From contig NC_068570.1 in assembly GCF_025698545.1 (NCBI RefSeq), positions 2,170,001 through 2,234,000 of the forward strand: DNA of 64,000 nucleotides, read 5' to 3'. Below, piece after piece: positions 55,858 to 64,000 of the stretch. Within the stretch, counting starts at the first letter, position 1. Every line of letters begins with the position of its first letter. Made by a program: the position numbers and the translations under genes. This DNA is from Gossypium raimondii. Taxonomy: Eukaryota; Streptophyta; Magnoliopsida; Malvales; Malvaceae. The notes under the pieces were generated by a model that saw only the letters and a program-made list of their open reading frames with translations, was not told the origin of the DNA and did not search any database.

Positions 55858-58800
55858 CTACTGGATTTCACCATCCTCACCGAGTTCGCCATCTTCCAGC
55901 TCCTCGTAACCACTGTTTCGGCGTGAGCCATCACGGTGATCTCTCTTGTGTTTTCTATGTCGGCTTTCACTGTCAGAATCGGGTGAGTGAGCATGCTGCC
56001 AAGGAAACATTGGAAGAACAGTTAAGGCTTAGTTGGACAAACATGCAAGTACTATCATCAATGGATAGATAGGTAGATATACCTTTCTAGATTTCTTACG
56101 GTCGCTACCATGTCTACGAGACTTCTTTGACTCCTCTCTATCATCCTTGTCAGAACTCCCATCATCAGCAGCATGTCGTTTACGGTGTTTCCTGTCTTTT
56201 TCCTTCTCCTTTTTCTTCTCCTCTTTATGGCCGTGGCTGTCAGATATATCTAAATTCTCACTATCTGTTTCATCTTTTTTACTTCGGTCTTTACCTTTTT
56301 CCCTCTCCCGTTCTCTTTCCTTCTCCTTTCTCTCCTTCTCCTTCTCTTTCCGTTTATCTTTCTCTTCTCTATCTTTCTCCTTTTTAGCCTGAAAACAACC
56401 AGATAAAACTTCTTTCAGTTTAGAAGAAACCTATGATTTTATGCAAATATGAAGTGGAGATAATGATTCAAGAAAATTAGAGGGGAAACTCAAAAAAAAC
56501 TATGCAAGTGCTTGTATTATTTCATGCACTTCATATACACATAAAGTTTAAAACCAACTAAACTTACTTCATGGTGACCAAAGAGTGAAGCGATATCAAA
56601 GGTATTTTATGAATATATGAAAAATTTAACCAACTACTTGGAAATATAGTTTAAGATTCACAAACCTTTTCCTCCTCTCGTTTACGCTCCTTTTCTTTAG
56701 CTTTCTCCTGTAAGTGTGTAATGTATTCCTCAAAGATCTCTCTCCTAAAGCTTTCTTCCGCAATTGATCTAATAAAAAGCATGGCAAGAAACCATCAAAG
56801 GAGGAAAGAATCATAAAAGTGAGAAAAATGATAAATAAACGGTTGTTTATCTTTAATGCAAAGATAAGGGTGAAATACCTGTATTCTTGGCTTTCTTCAA
56901 AAAGTGGTTTCGATTCTTCCCAGTCAGAAGAAGCGGTTATCTCCTGCAAAGAAGCAGGACTAGAAATTAAACAAGTTTACAAAAGCTATACTGCCCATTT
57001 GTCTTCAAAAAAAGTATAACAGACCTTATATGTATGTAATAGTCTAGTGAAATCATCGGCTAGACGTTGACGTTTTTTAGCCTCTTTCTCCTCCTTCTCC
57101 TTGGCTCTCTCGAGCAGCTCATCATACACAAGCTGTGAACAAGTAAAGAATAAACTTATCAACGTTCAGCCACAAGCTGTCTACTTCTTTAATCTAATAA
57201 ATGAAGTGAACAAAATGCTAAAACAACCATCCAACTTATCAACACCTTACCAAACAGAAGCTCTAAACATCTGATTAAATTATAAAGTACAAGGACTCTA
57301 ATCAGATAAAGTGTTCTAGGAGGGTTTCATTTAATTCAATAAAAAATCTACAAGAGGTTAGGGCTTCCTTCTTTTCCTTTCCCCCCAATCCCTTCCTTTT
57401 TTTGTTGATGAAAACATGAGTTCCCTTGCAACAGAAGTACCTTTAAGTTAATATCCGATATCGATGAGGAACCAACATCTTCTGAAATAGCAGCCTTGAA
57501 GTCTTCAAATGTCCATGAGTAAACCATAGTAACCTGAGGGAAAGCCAAGGGGGTTCAATAACAAGAAAGCACCAAGCAAGAACCAGCGACTTGAATATAG
57601 TATCCTACCTTCCCTGTCTTCATTGCTTCTTTTATGCGGGTTTTGTGTTCATGATACTATCAATGTACAAAAGAAACCATCAGAAACATGAAACTTTTCC
57701 TGCTTGAGCAAAAATATAATGGAAACAAGAGGAAAATGGACACTTCTCACAGAACATATCTGAGGCGGCACACACCTGTTTGTCTAATTCTTCAGCAACA
57801 TCCTCAAACAAATCTTTTGGAGTTGAACCTGATGTGTTAGATGCAACAGCAAGATACTGAGGCAATTCTTTCACCTACAAAGCATAAAACAAAGAGACTA
57901 AGCAAAAGCTATTGCTGAAAATTAGCAAAACACGCATTGGTTAAAGCCACTCTTACTATAAAACAAGTTAAAACAGATAAAAACCTTCAAACAATAATCT
58001 CGCCAATAAGTTTTAGCCGTAAGAGTGCCATCGGCAACGTGTTCTTCCATTAGCTTACGAAATGCATCACGGTTTTTGCGCTCAGCACGTCTCAGTTGTT
58101 CCTAAATTTTGACAGAAGAAAAAAGGTAAGAACACAGATCGGTAGCAAATTAATAATCATAAAAAGTACTTCTACCTTTTGCATCTTCTTTTTTTCCTCT
58201 TCTTCCTTCTCCAAGTCATGAATGTAGTCCTGGAATATGAGCAAGCGGTCAATTTTTTCAAGACGTGAGCATCTTTCATCATCCTCTAAGCGATCTTGAA
58301 CTTTCCGCCACTGGCTGTTTGCCTGCAAATTGAAAGTTCATGAAAAAGAGAAATCAAGCTAATGACCTTTACAAACAGAACAAATAACAATCTTCTTTTG
58401 TAAATGTTGTACCTTAATAAAATCACAGGATTCCAGAAATTTCCTGTATTCTGCTATATTCCGCCTTTTTTCCTCTGCAGCATATTCCCTTTCCTGCATT
58501 AAATAACAAGATTACGAATTTGAATAGGTTTGATTTTTTGCTTGGTTATTCACCAATGAATATAGTAATATAATGCATAATCCTCCAAAACTTCCATTTA
58601 GCCATAAGGAATACTAACTGATAAAAGCAGATGCAACATATATTGAAACTAGAAATCACAAATCTGCATGCATGAATCTTTTTTTTTTTCACTCATGAAC
58701 CTTTATTTGATGTCTGACCCACCATACTTCACAGAAATAACAGTCAAATTTGTGGCAGAAATTAGCAGGATACCAGTGATAATATGTGTTATAAACAGAA

Positions 58801-61800
58801 GCAGTAAAATGTTTCAAAGTCAAAGAAATCAAAATCTGAACCAATGATTTTCGTAAGTTATACAAAAATGGCCAAACTGATTTACAGACTGAATTAGCAG
58901 ACTATCAATTAACTTGTATTTGAAAGCTACTACTCCCAAGGCAAAATTTGATTGAAAAAGCATCCATCCATAAATATTAATCTTGCTGAAGGCATATGAC
59001 TGACAGATGAGGAACAAGGTGGAATTCACAGGTTTTTATTCTACAGACAACACCTAGGCATACCATATCTTGTCACGACATCCACACACCAAAACCCAAT
59101 TATATATGAGAAATTGTACATCTGCAAAAACTGCAAGAAATATGAAACTATTACCTTCCTCTCAAGATCCACTATATAGTTTTCAAAGAGATCTTCCCGA
59201 TCTCTGGCTCGTTCAACAGCCTTAAACCGTTCATCATTTTCAAACAAACTTTGAGCTTTGCTGAACAGATTAAAGCTTAGTTAGAATATTGAACAGTTTC
59301 AACATTTAATAATGAAGCTATAACAAATCTAATTTCCCCAAAACATAGAGAAAAATCTCAACCTCCATCTCATTGATGATGTTAGTTCCTTGGACTCCTG
59401 GAAAGAAATCAGAGCAACAAGAAGGCATTAGGTCAAATAAACACGTAAACAGAGACAAGAAGAGAAGATAATATGAACTTCATGCAACATACTTCCAACA
59501 TCTTTGTAAACTCTTCTCGAGCTTTCTTCTGTCTCATGCGCCTTTCCTCAGCCTCTAATTTCTTTCTTTGACCCAAATACTATTAATGATATCAATTTGT
59601 CAGAACATAATCAGATAATTTTTTATTTAACCCCAAACATTGATTTACAGAAGAAAATAAATTAAGTGAAGTAAGACAAACTTATAGCAATTCTATGACA
59701 TGTATAACAAAATGATACCACACAACCACAACTATAAGACTCCTGGGTACCATTTACCTCATTAAAGGCTTGCTTCCGTTCACCAAGTGTCTTCAGAGCA
59801 CCATACCTTTTGTCATTAATTATTTCTCTCATTGTCTGGAAGAAATTTTCAATGTCAGAAGAAACAAACATACTGAAAGAACAAAGCTGGCAGGAAGGCA
59901 AAAGATGAAGCAAGAGTACCTGCTCCCAAGTCCAATCAGATTGCACATTTGCAGATTCAAGGAGTGATTTGAAAGCATTTTTTGCCTCCTGAAAAAAAAA
60001 TTTAGGTAAGAAAACACATAAATGAACTGCCATTGATCCGGTCGATTGCCTAATTGGCATCAAAGTTCCCTGTCTTTAGGGGAAAAGATAGAACAAAATT
60101 TAACTGATAAGACAAAAAAAAAAAAAAAAACAAGTGACATGTCTTTGGAATGTTACCAGCTTATTTGCATATACTAAAGGCTCGTCATCTGGAACCTTCT
60201 CTTCCACCGGAGTCATATTAACTTTTCCAGCTGTTGCCATCCCCTTTTTAGCTTCCTGAAAGAAAAAACAAATTAAAAATATTTTAAACAAAACAACAAA
60301 TACAAATACGAAAAACATCCCACTGCCAACGTATTTGGAAGTGTGCATCTACAATTTGCCAAATAGACCAGCCAACAATGGTAGGTAGTAACTATTTTTT
60401 TTCCAAAAATAGAAAAGAACTCTTAAAAAGATCATTTTGCCTCTCCCAGAGATGGTCGAACGAAAGAAGGGAGCTGTGAATTGAAACAACAAATGAGTAT
60501 ACCTCAATGTCCTGAGCAGAAGCTCCATCTGCAAAATGCATAGTGTCTTGAGTTGCTGTAGTTTCCGAGCTTCTTCTGAAGTGAGGATACAGAATGATGC
60601 GGTTAATTTCAACAACATTATTGAATCACTGAAAAATTAAATAAAAGTTCAATAGATGTCCATACGTGACTGCTGTGGTAGCACCGACAGAAGGAGCAGA
60701 GACAGTGGAACCTCTGGAGGGGACTGCAGGTACAGGTGTGACAGACACAACAGGGAGTTGAACCCCAGTTGCACTCATAGCAGCTGATTGTGCAACAGGA
60801 CCTGTTGTTGGTCCAGATACTGAAGTAGGTGAAGGATTAGCAACAGGCGTAACTGAAACTGGGCTTGAATCCTGCAAAGTGTTGGAGCTCACAGGAATAG
60901 CTGTAGTAGGTGTCTCAGCTGCAGAGACAGCAGTAGCAACTGGAGCTTGAGGAGCCACTCCAGAACCTGATGGGGTACCTTGGCTACTTGCTGCTTGAGC
61001 TTGCTCACGAGCTAACTGGAATTAAACATTTAAAAATAATGTCAGATAGGTAAAGTGCCAGCCTACCAGGTAAAGATACAGTAACAATAAATCACAAGGA
61101 TGAACCTTCAACTCCTCAGGTATTGTCCACTTAGACTCCTTTGTAACCTTGTTGTGGTAATACCTTCAAAAGCAATCTCTTGATCACATATTGCTCATGC
61201 AAATAAAATTTTAACAGACAAGAAAAAGGTGGATACAATAGGGCATCTAACAATAATCTGTGGGGGGAAAATGTGAATGATAAATAAAAGCGTAAAACAG
61301 AGCTCAAACATACTTTCTTCCCTCTGGAGTTGTAAATTCCTTCCAAACAGTGGATGCATCAGCTCTCTGTTACAGAAAAATCAATAATTAAGCAAAGAAG
61401 TGAAAGTAGTAATGAAAAGAATTTCAGGAAAATATCATGATTATACCAAGGAGTGGTACCATATCAGTCAATGTAATCACCAAGGAAGTTGCCAACAATG
61501 CATCCAAGCATATGAAGATGGAACAAATATATACAAAATAGAACGAATTATACATGACCTTGTTAAGAAAGATTGTTAGTTTCATCCATATGACTCCTCG
61601 AAGGGAAGAGGATGAGTGTATATGCAACTATTCTATCATGGTAAAAGATAACACTAGTACACACAATGGTTTCAATTGTAAAAGTCCAAACCTGAAAAGG
61701 TAAAGGAAATGTCAACTAAACAACTCAGCCATTGCAATAAGTTAGCCCATGGGCATGCCAAAGTTTTTGCTCACACAACAGCTATGCTAGAACCAGTACC

Positions 61801-63487
61801 AGAGTGCTCTACTTGGCTAGGATCAATGTAGGTCAAAGAACCTCCAGCAACAGTCTGTACTATGATCCTAATATCAAAATTATTTAACTCTAATTCAAAA
61901 CTAACAGAAAGAAGGAGCAGTTATCTCTGGTGAGAATTTGGCTCAAGTTACCTCCAAATTCTTTTTCCCCTCATGAATGTGCTTGGATTCATCTAGAAGT
62001 CTTAATTAACATACTGATAACATCATCTAAAAGTGCAAGCTAACATCTCATTTAGTTAAAAAGTAATAAAATCCATCTTCCTCCAGGTCCCAAATTGAAC
62101 CTAAATCTAAATTGTACTTTACGGTTGCAAATAGCAAAACCTTTAACAGGGCCAAATCTTGAGGATGTTTCCATGCCAAGTGAGAAACTTAAATACATTT
62201 TTCAGGGATTCCTTAACATCCAAGTCAATTCACATTACATTCTCCTTCGCACCTCTAAAAGGATGAGTAAACAAATTGTAGAGCCAATATGACCAACAAA
62301 AAAACATATACTGAAAATCAAATTCTATTCCAAAGGAACCTTTACATAATCACAGCAACAATTATGAAAACAAAAAGAACTGATAAATACAGCAAAAACC
62401 TTTGACCCAGCATCTCATACCTCTGAAATCAGTAGCCAATATGTACCTGTGGAACTCTCTACAAACATATGCTTGCACCAATGAAACCATAAAGGAGGAG
62501 AAAGGGAACAAGTAATAACATTATTAAACTAGAACAAGAGTAAACAACAAAGAAGTTCGATTGGATAGAAATACATGATAAACAGCATGACATATTCCTT
62601 TACACCAATCTATAAAACTCATTACTGTACAAAACATAACCACATTTGTCTAAAATAAGATACAGGATTAGACAAATACATGAACTACCAAAGAGACAAG
62701 AAAAGAAAGGGAGAACTATATAGAGGTGACAGAAGTTGAAAAGCAGATTAGATAACCATGTTAAGAGGGGGAGGGATGTATTACTACCATCCTAAAACTT
62801 CACTAACAGTGCAGGAAATGAAGAAAAAAATTGAAAACAGTTAATTCAAGGCACCTAATTGTCTATATATCTAATCATTCCTCATAAAAAAATTGCCCCA
62901 TATAATAAACAAAATGTAAATAGCAAAATGTTGCCTGCCTTGAGAAAAGTGAAGGCCCGCCCTCAAAGTGACCATTTAGAGCAGTTGTTAAATTTCTCCA
63001 ACTTGCCATGACATCTACAAACCAATTCCAAAAGACGCAAAAGAAAGAAGAATTCGCATAAAACATTTTTTAACAAGTTAAGAATGGCTACAGTCTCAGC
63101 ATCCATTAAAGGGGGCAATTTGTATAAATAGCATATCACAACAAATTCAAGGTTAACAGATCATGGAGCATAAAAATTTAACAGCAGAAACAGCAACCAG
63201 ATACTCAAATGCCTCACCTCTATTGGTGTCATCAGTTCCAGAGGCTTTTCCCAACTAGATTGCCTTGTCCTTTTGTTGTAATAGTATCTGCAGATATGTA
63301 AAACAGTTAGACACAAACTCATGAAAGCTAGATGTCTAAATAACTAGAAGTTAAAATCCAAATATATAGCAAAACGTGAGCAAAAATCACAATTATGAGG
63401 TACTATATAATGTTACCTTCTTCCATCAGCTGATGTATGCTCTTGCCAATCAGAAGATTGCGGAGTAAGGCTAGGAACATTTGCATT
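55858..63487 (-). CDS. PRP40A: pre-mRNA-processing factor PRP40A, 3' 23 exons (5' end outside window)
   Basis: U1 snRNP-associated splicing factor that bridges the branch-site protein and the RNA polymerase II tail through WW and FF domains. Minus-strand exons (high to low): 63487-63417, 63287-63218, 61366-61314, 61163-61106, 61015-60666, 60575-60503, 60255-60157, 59988-59920, 59835-59758, 59579-59493, 59397-59363, 59260-59155, 58493-58413, 58322-58176, 58101-57985, 57874-57776, 57656-57609, 57533-57441, 57132-57025, 56943-56879, 56768-56666, 56388-56083, 55995-55858. They give 817 residues in one frame. WW1 is [25 protein letters not shown]2 [24 protein letters not shown] Pro/Ser/Thr/Val-rich linker precedes FF repeats (starting [12 protein letters not shown]), and the tail is a long KEKER charged stretch ending [11 protein letters not shown]. 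The N-terminal Gln/Pro-rich part lies beyond 63487. All introns are GT-AG. Confidence 0.92.
61367..63217 (-). other. long intron of PRP40A between WW1 and WW2
   Basis: 1851 bases, by far the longest visible intron of the gene. I saw no exon, foldback element or RNA gene in it. Open frames on either strand look random. Confidence 0.5.
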
Positions 63488-64000
63488 CTGGTATGCAAAA
63501 AGTGAAGAATAAAAAAAAATGAGATTTAATAGAATGGTAACATGGGAACAACAAGGACAAATGCAAAATACAATGCAAACTAACTTCCAAGATGCAAACT
63601 AAATTAAAACATTATATTGTTCAATTTGGATCAGAAACAATTTGAGATTGTGTAATGCACATATGATTTCTTTTTAAATGCAATGTACAGAAACAGAGAA
63701 GACTAAACAAAAAACTTAGCCTAGAAAGCCAAAAATCACTTAAGCGCTTGCAGAACTTCTTCAAAAAAGGAAAAAGATAAAAGATAAACTTTCATAACAT
63801 AAATTTATGCCAAATTCTAGCTAATGATAAAAGGAACTAAAGCTCATAAAAGTACATAAAATTCATATGTACTCATTGAAGAAAAAATTCACTCAAAGCT
63901 ACCATGTCATATAAACTGCTATGATAAGAGAAAAAAAGCAAAAACTGAAGTATTTATTATCCAATTGTAAAACCGTAGAGAAAAGATGAAGATAGGACAA

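Noticed and set aside
56127-56392. Plus-strand Ser/Phe-rich frames
   Set aside because: Antisense of the PRP40A charged KEKER tail; composition is a by-product of that exon.
1-64000. CRISPR arrays, toxin systems, biosynthetic clusters, organellar insertions
   Set aside because: None seen. Repeats present are transposon-derived or microsatellites and the genes are ordinary plant nuclear genes.

Overview
This is nuclear DNA from a flowering plant, most likely a eudicot of the mallow family and plausibly cotton (Gossypium). The host call rests on spliced plant genes, AT-rich intergenic DNA, and dispersed short transposons of a kind I associate with Gossypium (foldback elements reading like 'ccctgtactaggag' and GC-rich elements starting 'tagacctgtccatgggcc'). 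It is recall, not a database match. I saw no bacterial, viral or organellar gene system and no CRISPR array.

Layout. 1-1.3 kb: broken Ty1/copia element. 2.0-2.7 kb: SOB FIVE-LIKE (SOFL) gene. 2.7-11 kb: repeat-rich intergenic DNA with a LINE relic and several foldback elements. 11.2-12.6 kb: U-box/ARM E3 ligase of the PUB30/31 type. 17.3-20.8 kb: BSD-domain gene with two related MITEs in intron 2. 21-24.3 kb: a cluster of DNA transposons, including one nested in another. 24.7-25.9 kb: CF9 / 'PP2-A10-like' membrane protein. 28.3-28.7 kb (minus): phytosulfokine precursor. 29-35 kb: intergenic DNA with copia debris and a gypsy-type solo LTR. 35.1 kb: small plant-specific protein. 37.9-41.6 kb: 12-exon conserved gene of unknown function. 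42.7-47.2 kb: 16-exon kinesin-7 (KIN-7N/ZCF125 type). 50.2-51.3 kb: foldback element and a tandem array derived from a MITE. 52.5-54.1 kb: two-exon DUF4378-type gene. 55.9-63.5 kb (minus): splicing factor PRP40A, 23 exons visible, 5' end outside the window.

The host genes are mostly housekeeping or signalling genes: ubiquitin ligation (PUB), peptide hormone (PSK), microtubule motor (KIN-7N), spliceosome assembly (PRP40A), and a cytokinin-linked SOFL. They do not form a pathway. Their order is informative: PUB30/31, BSD, CF9-like, PSK, then the unknown gene and KIN-7N appears to keep an ancestral order that I recall as split over several Arabidopsis segments (At3g49780-49810, At5g65870-65920, At1g59510-59540).

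The most distinctive signals are in the repeats: four hAT-type insertions with perfect 8-bp target duplications, one of them nested inside another MITE; one hAT copy whose 5' interior contains a copy of its own flank; a tandem array grown from half a MITE; and three introns that appear to use GC-AG splice sites. Exon boundaries were inferred by hand from splice signals, reading frame and protein similarity. No alignment or transcript evidence was available.
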